The position numbers and the translations under genes are program-made. From DATLAN01 sp035527455 (lineage in GTDB: Bacteria; Planctomycetota; Planctomycetia; Pirellulales; Thermoguttaceae), in contig DATLAN010000249.1 in assembly GCA_035527455.1 (NCBI GenBank), forward strand, positions 1 through 13,269: a DNA stretch of 13,269 bases, written 5' to 3'. The notes under the pieces were generated by a model. That model had not been told where the DNA came from. It saw only the letters and a program-made list of their open reading frames with translations, and ran no database searches. Positions 1 through 5,948 of the stretch are shown here, piece by piece. Within the stretch, counting starts at the first letter, position 1. The number at the start of each line of letters is the position of its first letter.

Positions 1-198
1 ATGGGTGATCCCGACTTCTGTGAAAAGAAATGCCCGATCTGCACCAGGGCACGACAAGGCAACCGGCTTGCCCGCTTCGTCCAAGCCATTGAGATGCTGG
101 TGACGTTCGGCGGTTGTCCCCACGGGCGAGCAAGACAACGAAAGTACGGGGTTCGGCCAAATGAACCGCTGCCGCCTGAATCGGACTTGGAAAAATGA
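1..198 (+). CDS. Small CxxxCPxC protein, copy 1 (unknown function)
   Basis: A 65-residue protein with cysteines at about residues 7, 11, 14 and 39 (C-x3-C-x2-C then GGCP), a basic stretch CTRARQGNRLARF and a GRARQRKYGV motif. Four cysteines suggest a small zinc or iron-sulfur site; this is inference, and the protein is far too short to be a radical SAM enzyme although it shares the CxxxCxxC spacing. A second copy at 4998-5207 matches at 43 of 58 aligned positions, with many differences in third codon positions, so the protein sequence appears to be under selection. The window opens exactly on an ATG, so the true start may lie upstream. The stop is followed after 3 nt by the next gene, suggesting co-translation. 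The family looks familiar from planctomycetes but I know no function for it. Confidence 0.75.
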   Translation: MGDPDFCEKKCPICTRARQGNRLARFVQAIEMLVTFGGCPHGRARQRKYGVRPNEPLPPESDLEK

Positions 199-201
199 CC
201 C

Positions 202-540
202 ATGTACGAAGACATCGCAATATGGACACAGAAGGGAGCCACGCTTAGCGATAAGTCCGCCCGGCAGGAGTTCGGGCTGACCCAACAGGAGATTCTTGCG
301 GCTATGCGGGCGGGCAAGTTGCAGTTCCGGGAAGCCAACCTACACGGCAACCCGTGGTTTCGGCTACTGCGGCACGAAGTCGAGGCCCTGGTTGGCGAGA
401 AGAGTGGTCGGGATCACCTGCAAAAGAAGAAGCTCGAAAAGGAGTTGGCCGACATCAACAAGGAGACCCGGAAGCTGAAAACCCGCTTGGCTGCCCTTGA
501 ACGGCGACGGGCTGAACTGACAAAGGAACTCGGCGGGTGA
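202..540 (+). CDS. Putative DNA-binding protein with C-terminal coiled coil
   Basis: A 112-residue protein. Residues about 13-65 (LSDKSARQEFGLTQQEIL, then a G-K-L-Q-F-R strand and LRHEVEALV) resemble an excisionase/MerR-like winged helix: an N-terminal helix pair, a short beta wing and a closing helix. Residues about 70-112 are almost all K, E, L, R and A in heptad-like spacing, a probable coiled coil for dimerisation. The start lies 3 nt after the stop of the CPIC gene, with no strong Shine-Dalgarno of its own, so translation is probably coupled. No enzymatic motif is visible. A small DNA-binding or regulatory role is an inference from the fold-like pattern; the target is unknown. Confidence 0.7.
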   Translation: MYEDIAIWTQKGATLSDKSARQEFGLTQQEILAAMRAGKLQFREANLHGNPWFRLLRHEVEALVGEKSGRDHLQKKKLEKELADINKETRKLKTRLAALERRRAELTKELGG

Positions 541-559
541 ATGACAAAGGTGCATGACC

Positions 560-1246
560 ATGCCAACCGATGACGCAAACCGTGATGCCGAACTGCAAGC
601 CCTTGTCGCCGCTGGCCGCAAGATCGAGGCGATCAAGCGATACAGGGAACTGACCGGGGCCGGGCTGGCGGAAGCCAAGAATGCGGTCGAATCCCTGATG
701 CGGGGTGCATCGCTGCCTTCAAGGGAACAGGGTGATGTGCCGTTCGAGAGCGAGATTGTTTCCCTCTTGGAGCAGGGACGGAAGATCGATGCCATCAAGC
801 TCTACCGTGAAAAGACCGGCGTCGGACTCAAGGAAGCCAAGGACTTCATCGAGGCCCTGGCCGCAGATCGCCGAATCGCCGCCCCTTCAAGGTCGGGCTG
901 CTTGGGCGTCGTCCTGGTCGTCGCTGCGGTCTTGCTGATGATCGTGGCCAAATCGTTTGCCGCCGAGGACCGTGAAACGGCATTGAAGCAAGATCAATTG
1001 TGTCGGCTGATTGAGAAGTATACCGCCCGTGAGTCTCGCCAATCTGACTTGTCAGTTTCCCATACCGCCTCTCCCCATAGAAGCGGTGAACTGGTGCGTG
1101 AAGGAGGCCCGCTGCGTGTGGAGGCGGGCTGCCGAGACGACCAAATAGTTCTTGTGAGGCCCAAGACGGGCCGAATCTATGCTGACTCCAATCTGTCGGT
1201 ATTATACCCGATTCCTACCAGGACGCTTGGAACATGGACCCAATAG
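560..1246 (+). CDS. Membrane protein with two ribosomal L7/L12 C-terminal-like repeats
   Basis: A 228-residue protein. Residues about 12-48 and 64-98 are two copies of the L7/L12 C-terminal pattern: GRKIEAIKRYRELTGAGLAE-AK and GRKIDAIKLYREKTGVGLKE-AK, each followed by a hydrophobic helix. In ribosomal L7/L12 this fold binds translation factors; here it is detached from a ribosomal N-terminus. Residues about 111-130 (GCLGVVLVVAAVLLMIVAKS) form one transmembrane helix, after which about 95 residues with two cysteines have no recognised domain. ATG 560 is preferred because an AAAGG lies about 9 nt upstream; the alternative ATG at 554 would leave only 3 nt. It sits 19 nt after the coiled-coil gene on the same strand. 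The role is unknown; a membrane-tethered interaction domain is the likeliest reading. Confidence 0.75.
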   Translation: MPTDDANRDAELQALVAAGRKIEAIKRYRELTGAGLAEAKNAVESLMRGASLPSREQGDVPFESEIVSLLEQGRKIDAIKLYREKTGVGLKEAKDFIEALAADRRIAAPSRSGCLGVVLVVAAVLLMIVAKSFAAEDRETALKQDQLCRLIEKYTARESRQSDLSVSHTASPHRSGELVREGGPLRVEAGCRDDQIVLVRPKTGRIYADSNLSVLYPIPTRTLGTWTQ

Positions 1247-1281
1247 GTCATCGCCCATGCGTCACCTGCTGCCGCCCGGCT

Positions 1282-1644
1282 TCACTCCTTGGCGAAAACC
1301 ACAAGTTCATCCCGTATCACGGCACTGATCTGCTCTTGCTGAAACCGCTTCATCAGCACGGCTGCCAGTTCACCGGCCCATTGGATAATGTCCTCGTCCG
1401 AGTCGTCCCGCAAGGGGTAGCGTACTACGGCGATTTCCCAGCCCTCCTCCACGTAGTCTTTGCTCACGAATGTCGTCGGGCTCAGACGGACGGGGATGGG
1501 CGGTTCGTCGTGCCTAGTGCTTACCTGAAACTCTGAAATGGCCTGAACAACTTTGTGGGCCGGATATTGTTCCTCTCCATAGCCCTTGCGTGAGCCCACG
1601 TAAAGTCGGACCTCAAAGGCTTTTGTTCTCTTCAGAACTTTCAT
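1282..1644 (-). CDS. Hypothetical protein, last gene of the HD/SGNH operon
   Basis: A 120-residue protein with no signal peptide or membrane segment and no catalytic motif I recognise. It begins KVLKRTKAFEVRLYVGSRKG, which looks like a beta hairpin, has an acidic stretch DDSDED near residue 81, and ends in a helix rich in M, K, R, F and Q followed by a beta-like ISAVIRDELVVF segment. The start at 1644 is chosen because GAGGGG lies 5 nt upstream; an in-frame ATG five codons earlier (1659) has no comparable site. It is the last gene of a minus-strand operon of an HD-domain protein and an SGNH hydrolase, and its first 32 nt overlap a micro-ORF. It converges on the L7/L12-repeat gene with a 35-nt gap. 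Confidence 0.65.
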   Translation of the reverse strand: MKVLKRTKAFEVRLYVGSRKGYGEEQYPAHKVVQAISEFQVSTRHDEPPIPVRLSPTTFVSKDYVEEGWEIAVVRYPLRDDSDEDIIQWAGELAAVLMKRFQQEQISAVIRDELVVFAKE

Positions 1645-1732
1645 GTTTACCCCTCTCAAAATCCTTCATCGCCCTGGTCAGATATTTCACCGCCTTCTCC
1701 CTGTATCGCCACGGCTTGGTCTCGTCGGGCAT
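1613..1732 (-). CDS. Candidate 39-residue basic micro-protein overlapping the next gene
   Basis: A short ORF that a length cut-off would miss. ATG at 1732-1730 is preceded by AAGGGG with a 6-nt spacer. The product starts MPDETKPWRYREKAVKYLTR and continues to EENKSL; it is rich in K, R, E, Y and W and reads like a natural amphipathic helix. The other frames of the same DNA give glycine-, alanine- and aspartate-rich text with no such pattern. It overlaps the first 32 nt of the 120-residue gene. It may stand alone, or be the C-terminal half of a 69-residue protein that begins at 1823 in another frame and is joined by a +1 shift at AAAGGGG. Unknown function. Confidence 0.45.
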   Translation of the reverse strand: MPDETKPWRYREKAVKYLTRAMKDFERGKHESSEENKSL

Positions 1733-1823
1733 CTTCGACCCCTTTGGAATTTGCCGAGCGGGCAGGCGTGTCGGCACTGCTCACTGCCCCGATTTGCACC
1801 AGCACCGCAAGTTGCTTCAACAT
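1656..1823 (-). CDS. Candidate small ORF coupled to the SGNH gene
   Basis: ATG at 1823-1821 overlaps the SGNH stop (ATGTTGA arrangement) and has a strong GGGAGG site 6 nt upstream, the best ribosome-binding site in this operon, so initiation here is credible. The 55-codon frame begins MLKQLAVLVQIGAVSSADTP, a short hydrophobic start. Its second half (EDARRDQAVAIQGEGGEISD) looks like an out-of-frame reading of the better-looking frame at 1613-1732. Either this is a 55-residue peptide, or a frameshift at the AAAGGGG run joins the two into a 69-residue protein. No homology recognised. Confidence 0.4.
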   Translation of the reverse strand: MLKQLAVLVQIGAVSSADTPARSANSKGVEDARRDQAVAIQGEGGEISDQGDEGF

Positions 1824-2476
1824 TTCGTGCCTCCCTTGTGGACCGTGCTCAGCACCTTGAACACTTCCGCCGCTATGATTGTCGCACCGGCCTCGCTGGG
1901 ATGCAACTCGTCTCCAAAATGTTCGTCCCGCAGATGTGAGCAGACATCGGCCAAGGGAATGCCGTGCTGCTCGCAATAATCCTTCAGCCGGGCATTGTGG
2001 TAGTCCCGCTTGGCGTGCAGCCCGCTGGCAATCCTCGGAGAGAACATGGCCTCGTTCGCATAAGGCACGTTGAAGAGGATCGGCTGCCTGCCCTTTACCC
2101 GCACGGCCTCGATCATCAGGACAAGGTTCTCTAGGATGCGTCGGCTTGTCCGTTCCGTGTCCGGCCACGTCCCCAGGTCGTTGGTGCCGAAGCCGATGAT
2201 GAAGTACCGGGAGTTGGGGAAAAGGTCGAGATAATCACGAACCTGTCCAACTCCGTTCTGGCTGACTTCCCCGGCGATCCCGCAATCCGAAACCGTCAGG
2301 CCCAGTTCCCGGCAGTGGGCTTGAAGGAACTGGGGATATGTCGGGTAGGGCCAGGAATCGGTCGGGTCGAAGTTATTCCAGCCGGTGATGCTGTCGCCCG
2401 CACAGACGACATCGATGGTCGCTCTGGTTTGGTCAAAGGTCGGCGTGCCTCGGTCTACAAGGTAGAGGGTTTTCAT
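1817..2476 (-). CDS. SGNH/GDSL-family hydrolase
   Basis: A 219-residue serine hydrolase of the SGNH superfamily, which removes acyl or acetyl groups from carbohydrates, lipids or small esters. Block I is AGDSITGW with the nucleophile Ser29; block II is the Gly in CGIAGE (about residue 69); block III is IIGFGTNDLG with Asn99; block V is GDELHPSEAG with Asp189 and His192. All four family blocks are present and the length is typical of a single-domain member. No signal peptide is visible, so it probably acts in the cytoplasm. The start at 2476 overlaps the stop of the HD gene as ATGA, with GGAGGG 9 nt upstream; the in-frame ATG three codons earlier abuts that site and is less likely. The substrate cannot be told from sequence. 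Confidence 0.9.
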   Translation of the reverse strand: MKTLYLVDRGTPTFDQTRATIDVVCAGDSITGWNNFDPTDSWPYPTYPQFLQAHCRELGLTVSDCGIAGEVSQNGVGQVRDYLDLFPNSRYFIIGFGTNDLGTWPDTERTSRRILENLVLMIEAVRVKGRQPILFNVPYANEAMFSPRIASGLHAKRDYHNARLKDYCEQHGIPLADVCSHLRDEHFGDELHPSEAGATIIAAEVFKVLSTVHKGGTKC

Positions 2477-3003
2477 TTTGCCCATCCCTCCGTGTCAATT
2501 CCCCACTCCTTTTCCACCAGTTCTGGCACCACCTCGAAACAGGCTCGCCCATCGGCCCACCGGATCATCTCCCAAGTCTTGGCGGTCGGCGTGCAGAGTT
2601 TCTTGGGAGCGGGGACAATGCCAACTCTCCCCAGATCGAGCCGATCAGCATCCCAGCAGGTCTGGATCGTAATGTCACCATCGGTGCCACCATCGGTATG
2701 GCCGGCACAGGCTTTATAGAGCAGATCAAAATCGTGGGCAGGCAGGTTGAACCAGTCGCCCCGGAAGGCGACGGCCAGCTCGGCACCACGCTCACCATGC
2801 CCGTCGTCGGTGCCTTCGTTGACACGCCGGGCATCGTGGAACACGGCGAAAAGTTGCACGACTTCGATCTTGGCCCCGGTTTCCTGAGCCAGCCGCAGCC
2901 CGTTCTCCAACACCCTGGCCCAGTGCGAAACGCCGTGCGTGCCGTCCCTGGGCAAGGCGTAATCTTCAAGGATGGCGTGGACGAGGGGCTTGAGGTTGAG
3001 CAT
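2473..3003 (-). CDS. HD-domain phosphohydrolase
   Basis: A 176-residue metal-dependent phosphohydrolase of the HD superfamily. Metal ligands seen in order: His27 in THGVSHWARV, the His56-Asp57 pair in LFAVFHDARR, His69 in GHGERGAELA, and Asp120 in CWDADRLDLGRVGI. These match the H...HD...H...D pattern, and the WDADRLDLGR block is typical of stand-alone bacterial HD proteins; substrates in this group are usually nucleotides or phosphate monoesters, but which one is not visible. It is cytoplasmic and is the first gene of the minus operon, with its TGA overlapping the SGNH start. A TATAAT element 35-40 nt upstream of its start could be the operon's -10. The Shine-Dalgarno is weak. Confidence 0.88.
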   Translation of the reverse strand: MLNLKPLVHAILEDYALPRDGTHGVSHWARVLENGLRLAQETGAKIEVVQLFAVFHDARRVNEGTDDGHGERGAELAVAFRGDWFNLPAHDFDLLYKACAGHTDGGTDGDITIQTCWDADRLDLGRVGIVPAPKKLCTPTAKTWEMIRWADGRACFEVVPELVEKEWGIDTEGWAK

Positions 3004-3037
3004 ACCGGAACTCTTGCACGACTAACGACTTGACGCC

Positions 3038-3043
3038 ATTATA
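3038..3043 (-). promoter_or_regulatory. Candidate -10 element of the HD/SGNH operon
   Basis: On the minus strand this is a perfect TATAAT, 35 nt before the HD-protein ATG, implying a short leader of about 28 nt. No good -35 box is visible at 16-18 nt, so it is only a candidate. The same AT-rich gap could also serve the divergent GH53 gene. Confidence 0.4.
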
Positions 3044-3132
3044 CACTATGTGGAATGATCCCGGCCACGGAACTCTGGCCGTGCCGGTGCCGTCCAAGAC
3101 TTGTGGCACAGGTTGTCCTGGGGAGAACCGGA

Positions 3133-4155
3133 ATGAGATACGCAATCCTCCTGGCACTACTCGTCCTCCCGGTGGTTCCATCCTACGCACCTGCTGCCGA
3201 GCGACCGCCGGTTGACGACGCCTTCGTCCTCGGTGCCGACATTTCCTGGGTGCAACAGCAGGAAGACGAAGGGGTGCGGTTCTCCGATCAGGGAGTGAAC
3301 AAGGACATCTTCACCATCCTCAAGGACCACAAGTTCAACTGGATTCGGCTGCGGGTCTTCAACAATCCCAGAGCGGAAAAGGGGTACTCCGAGAAGGGAT
3401 ACTGCGATCTTCACCACACCCTGCAAATGGCCAAGCGAGTCAAAGCGGCGGGCATGGGGTTTCTGTTGGACTTCCACTACAGCGATACCTGGGCCGATCC
3501 GGGCCACCAAACCAAGCCCGAGGCATGGCAACGCCTGCACGGCAATGAGCTGGAGAAGGCAGTGCATGACTACACCAAAGACGTAGTGGCCGCACTGAAG
3601 GAACAGGGAACGCCTCCCGACATGGTGCAGATCGGCAACGAGATCAGCAACGGCTTCCTTTGGCCCGATGGGCAGGTATGGAAATCGGGCGACTGGGACA
3701 CGTTCTGCGGTCTCATCAAGGCCGGGATCGCCGGGGCCAGAGAGGCAGACCATTCGGTGAAGATCATGCTGCACCTTGCATGGGGCGGGCAGAACGCTCA
3801 GTCCAGGTCGTTCTTGGACAAGGTGTTGGCCAAGGAAGTGCAGTTCGATATCATCGGCCAGTCCTACTATCCCCGGTGGCACGGGACGCTGGCCGACCTG
3901 AAGGCCAACCTGACCGATCTCGCTGGCCGGTACAAGCAGACGATCATGGTGGTGGAGTACGCCGCCCCGCACATTCAGGAAATCAACGACATCGTGCATG
4001 GCCTTCCCAACGGCAAGGGGCTGGGAACGTTCTTCTGGGAACCCACCAAAGGCGGGCCGGGCGGTGCGGGCGTGTTCGAGTGGAATGGGAAGACCAAGCC
4101 GGAAATCGACATCTACCCGGATTTAGCCAGAGAGTACGGCACAGAGAGGCCGTGA
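3133..4155 (+). CDS. Exported arabinogalactan endo-beta-1,4-galactanase (GH53)
   Basis: A 340-residue family 53 glycoside hydrolase that cleaves internal beta-1,4-galactosyl bonds of galactan and type I arabinogalactan. The N-terminus (MRYAILLALLVLPVVPSYAP) is a Sec signal peptide, so the enzyme acts outside the cytoplasm. Family hallmarks follow in order: LGADISWVQQQEDEG (33-47), WIRLRVFNNP (70-79), LLDFHYSDTWADPG (111-124), MVQIGNEISNGFLWP (164-178) with acid/base Glu170, GQSYYPRWHGTL (242-253), and VVEYAAPH (273-280) with nucleophile Glu275. All are complete and the length is normal for a single-domain enzyme. ATG 3133 is chosen because the signal peptide begins there and GGAGAA lies nearby; the frame stays open to 3055 but that extension lacks signal-peptide character. 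It is divergent from the HD operon. Confidence 0.95.
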   Translation: MRYAILLALLVLPVVPSYAPAAERPPVDDAFVLGADISWVQQQEDEGVRFSDQGVNKDIFTILKDHKFNWIRLRVFNNPRAEKGYSEKGYCDLHHTLQMAKRVKAAGMGFLLDFHYSDTWADPGHQTKPEAWQRLHGNELEKAVHDYTKDVVAALKEQGTPPDMVQIGNEISNGFLWPDGQVWKSGDWDTFCGLIKAGIAGAREADHSVKIMLHLAWGGQNAQSRSFLDKVLAKEVQFDIIGQSYYPRWHGTLADLKANLTDLAGRYKQTIMVVEYAAPHIQEINDIVHGLPNGKGLGTFFWEPTKGGPGGAGVFEWNGKTKPEIDIYPDLAREYGTERP

Positions 4156-4227
4156 TGTGAGCCGGGAGTTCTGCACCGTTTGTAGCAGCGAAGCGACTGC
4201 CCATTCCCACGATCCGTAGCCGTGCGG

Positions 4228-4233
4228 TACAAT
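4228..4233 (+). promoter_or_regulatory. Candidate -10 box suggesting a leaderless mRNA
   Basis: TACAAT lies 6 nt before the ATG of the metallo-beta-lactamase-fold gene, and no Shine-Dalgarno is visible. With this spacing transcription would start at or next to the A of the ATG. No convincing -35 box is seen. Confidence 0.3.
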
Positions 4234-4239
4234 ACGGCC

Positions 4240-5001
4240 ATGCGGGTCATTTCCCTCCAATCCGGCAGCAACGGCAACTGCATCTACGTCGAAGCAGGTG
4301 GCGTCCGATTGCTGTTCGACGCCGGGATCAGCGGAATCCAGGTGCAGGAACGGCTGGCCCAGCATGGCCGGGACGTGAAGGGCGTGGATGCCGTCCTGAT
4401 CTCCCACGATCACGTTGACCACTCCCGCAGCATGGGCATTCTGCACCGCAAGTTCGGCTTGCCAGTCTACGTCACTGCCGAGACCTACGAGGCGGCGAAC
4501 CGATACCGACTGGGCGAGATCGGAGACCTACGCCACTTTCGTTCTGGTGAAACCCTGCGGTTTGGCAAGATCAAGGTCGAAACCATCGCTACCCCGCACG
4601 ATGGCGTGGACGGCGTGGTGTTCGTGGTGGATGACGGCCTGCACCGGTTGGGCATCTTGACCGACCTGGGGCACGTCTTTGCCGACCTGGAAGCGGCCAT
4701 CGGCTCGTTGGACGCCGTGCTGCTGGAGAGCAATTACGACCCCGACATGCTGGCCGACGGCAGCTATCCCGGTTGGCTCAAAGAGCGTATTGAAGGCCCT
4801 GGCGGACACATTTCCAACTTCGAGGCCGCTGAGGTCTTGCAGTCAGCCGTCCGACGGATGAAGTGGGCATGTCTGGCTCATCTTTCTCAGGACAACAACA
4901 CGCCGAAGCTGGCCCTGGCAACCCATCGCAAGATTCTGGGTGGCCGCTTTCCGCTTCTTGTTGCTACCCGGTATGAAACGACGGACGTGATGGAGGTGTG
5001 A
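4240..5001 (+). CDS. YycJ/WalJ-type metallo-beta-lactamase-fold hydrolase
   Basis: A 253-residue MBL-fold protein. The N-terminus VISLQSGSNGNCIYVEAG is the typical opening of the YycJ/WalJ group (S-GS-GNC-Y), and the zinc motif H-D-H-V-D-H is at residues 56-61. Further likely ligands or active-site residues are TPHDG, LTDLGH and the C-terminal AHLSQDNNTP block, also typical of this group. Family members act on nucleic acids in the cytoplasm, and some are reported as 5'-3' exonucleases involved in DNA repair; here that role is transferred by family. ATG 4240 is preferred over GTG 4222 because it starts right at the conserved N-terminus. The CPIC mini-protein follows with overlapping stop and start signals, so the two are probably one transcript. 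Confidence 0.9.
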   Translation: MRVISLQSGSNGNCIYVEAGGVRLLFDAGISGIQVQERLAQHGRDVKGVDAVLISHDHVDHSRSMGILHRKFGLPVYVTAETYEAANRYRLGEIGDLRHFRSGETLRFGKIKVETIATPHDGVDGVVFVVDDGLHRLGILTDLGHVFADLEAAIGSLDAVLLESNYDPDMLADGSYPGWLKERIEGPGGHISNFEAAEVLQSAVRRMKWACLAHLSQDNNTPKLALATHRKILGGRFPLLVATRYETTDVMEV

Positions 5002-5003
5002 CA

Positions 5004-5207
5004 TTGCCCAAGTTCGATCCCGATTTCTGTGAATCCCGTTGCCCGATCTGTACCCGAGCCAGAAAGGGAAACCGACTGGCCCGCTTCATTCTGCGAATTG
5101 AGACGCTGGTCACTCTTGGCGGTTGCCCTTGGGGCCGGGCGAGGCAGCAGAAGTACGGCGTCAAACCCGACGAGCCACGCCCCGAAATAGAAAAGGCCGC
5201 ATCGTAG
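5004..5207 (+). CDS. Small CxxxCPxC protein, copy 2 (unknown function)
   Basis: A 67-residue paralogue of the protein at 1-198, with the same cysteine layout (CESRCPIC then GGCP) and the shared GNRLARF, GRARQ and KYGV blocks. Start choice is between GTG 4998, which overlaps the upstream TGA as GTGA, and TTG 5004. TTG is preferred because GGAGGT ends 6 nt before it, while GTG 4998 lies only 1 nt from GGAGG; it also gives an N-terminus closer to copy 1. It is coupled to the YycJ-type nuclease gene. A hairpin terminator overlaps its stop codon. Function unknown; a metal-binding accessory protein is a guess from the four conserved cysteines. Confidence 0.75.
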   Translation: MPKFDPDFCESRCPICTRARKGNRLARFILRIETLVTLGGCPWGRARQQKYGVKPDEPRPEIEKAAS

Positions 5208-5216
5208 GCGGCCTTT
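5192..5216 (+). terminator. Intrinsic terminator-like hairpin
   Basis: A perfect 9-bp stem, AAAGGCCGC (5192-5200) pairing with GCGGCCTTT (5208-5216), closed by a 7-nt loop that contains the TAG stop of the CPIC gene. The stem's own A and T ends give short A and T runs on either side, so it could act in both directions. The T run after the stem is short. Confidence 0.65.
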
Positions 5217-5303
5217 GCGTTCAAGACTATCCCAGAACGCCATTTTCTATTTTCAATTGATTGGCGGATTCAATTCTGAAGCCCGCAGGGGGTGGAGGGA
5301 TGT

Positions 5304-5366
5304 TTACTCCCTCATCACTTCTCGCGGGGTTCGATAGCCGAGTGTCTTTCGTGGCCGATCGTTGTA
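5304..5366 (-). pseudogene. 3' remnant of an IS30/rve-type transposase
   Basis: On the minus strand the last 20 codons read YNDRPRKTLGYRTPREVMRE then TAA. The N-x-RPRKTLGY-TP-EV signature is the C-terminal end of integrase-core transposases, closest to the IS30 type. Going upstream, the homology stops at the Tyr codon, exactly where one arm of a large palindrome begins (5363). The frame continues open through the palindrome to 5420 but the residues no longer resemble a transposase. No catalytic DDE residues remain, so it is inactive. A small GAGGGA-7 nt-TCCCTC hairpin (5295-5313) surrounds the stop codon. Confidence 0.6.
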
Positions 5367-5445
5367 AAGGGCGGACAGAAAGCGTAGCGGCGGGCGGGCG
5401 AAAAACGTAGCGCCCGATACCTACGCTTTCTGACCGCCCTTTACA
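5363..5445. repeat. 83-bp near-perfect palindrome (MITE- or REP-like)
   Basis: Arm 5363-5387 (TGTAAAGGGCGG... to GCGTAG) and arm 5421-5445 (CTACGCTTTCTG... to TTTACA) are reverse complements at 24 of 25 positions. The 33-nt centre holds a second stem, CGGGCG (5395-5400) with CGCCCG (5411-5416), around a 10-nt loop. CGTAGCG occurs in the first arm and again in the centre, suggesting the element grew from smaller repeats. Transcribed RNA or extruded DNA would form a long hairpin. It interrupts the transposase remnant, so it probably arrived as a small mobile or REP-like element, although it could also be a non-mobile inverted duplication. Confidence 0.8.
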
Positions 5446-5454
5446 GCCTCTTGG

Positions 5455-5718
5455 TCAGCCCCCGCTAGCGGTCAATTCGGCATGGCGAACTCCGACAACG
5501 CAGGCGGCCATGAGTTCGCGTCTCATCAAAGGGTCGATTGATGCGAGTCCCGAGAAAGGTATGACTTCCTGAGAAATCACGCCGCCGACCAAGAAAAGAC
5601 CGGCTGCCGTGGCAGATCCATGACCGGGAAAGCCTAGTAGGCTAGTGCCACGAACGCCGCTCGGCGAGTTGGTCAAGCTGCCCGCCGTGTCGCTACTGGG
5701 CAGCGATTTGGCATGCAC
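5455..5718 (-). CDS. Doubtful ORF in the mobile-element zone
   Basis: An 87-codon frame with a GTG start and no visible ribosome-binding site. The product has a plausible composition (GHGSATAAGLFLVGGVISQE, then LMRRELMAACVVGVRHAEL) and is not the arginine- and proline-rich text expected of a shadow frame, but I recognise no family. It ends 10 nt before the palindrome. It may be a decayed piece of a larger gene or a chance ORF. Confidence 0.3.
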   Translation of the reverse strand: MHAKSLPSSDTAGSLTNSPSGVRGTSLLGFPGHGSATAAGLFLVGGVISQEVIPFSGLASIDPLMRRELMAACVVGVRHAELTASGG

Positions 5719-5738
5719 AGAATGGCCGGACCGTCGTC

Positions 5739-5948
5739 TTGGTCGTCGCCGGAAGCAGGTTCCCTGGCACGGGACAAGGAATGCTTCTGCCTTCGCCGCC
5801 GCAAGCCGTACCCGGCAAGACCGACGCCGCCGGTGGCAAGAAGGACAAGCGTGGAAGGTTCTGGTGTGCCCGGTTTCTCGGTGTCAGTAGGTCGCGTGTG
5901 ACTCAGGTTCTCAACCGACGAAAAAACGAGTCCGAAACGACATTCTGA
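5739..5948 (+). pseudogene. HTH-containing remnant
   Basis: A 69-codon frame whose C-terminal part, CARFLGVSRSRVTQVLNRRK (about residues 44-63), is a good helix-turn-helix match to the LGVSR-RVTQVL type seen in recombinase-associated and regulatory proteins. The first 35 residues are P-, G- and A-rich with no domain, and no Shine-Dalgarno precedes the ATG. It is most likely the tail of a broken recombinase or regulator left in this zone, less likely a small intact DNA-binding protein. It ends 60 nt from the katG stop and is convergent with it. Confidence 0.35.

Noticed and set aside
1..198. CxxxCxxC as a radical SAM signature
   Set aside because: At 65 residues there is no room for the TIM-barrel core; only the cysteine spacing is shared.
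1656..2168. 170-codon minus-strand ORF overlapping the SGNH gene
   Set aside because: Its long N-terminal part is an arginine-, proline- and glycine-rich shadow of the SGNH gene; only the final stretch from 1823 has an independent ribosome-binding site.
3157..3999. 280-codon ORF antisense to the GH53 gene
   Set aside because: It lies wholly inside a gene with complete catalytic motifs and has the composition of a complementary-strand shadow.
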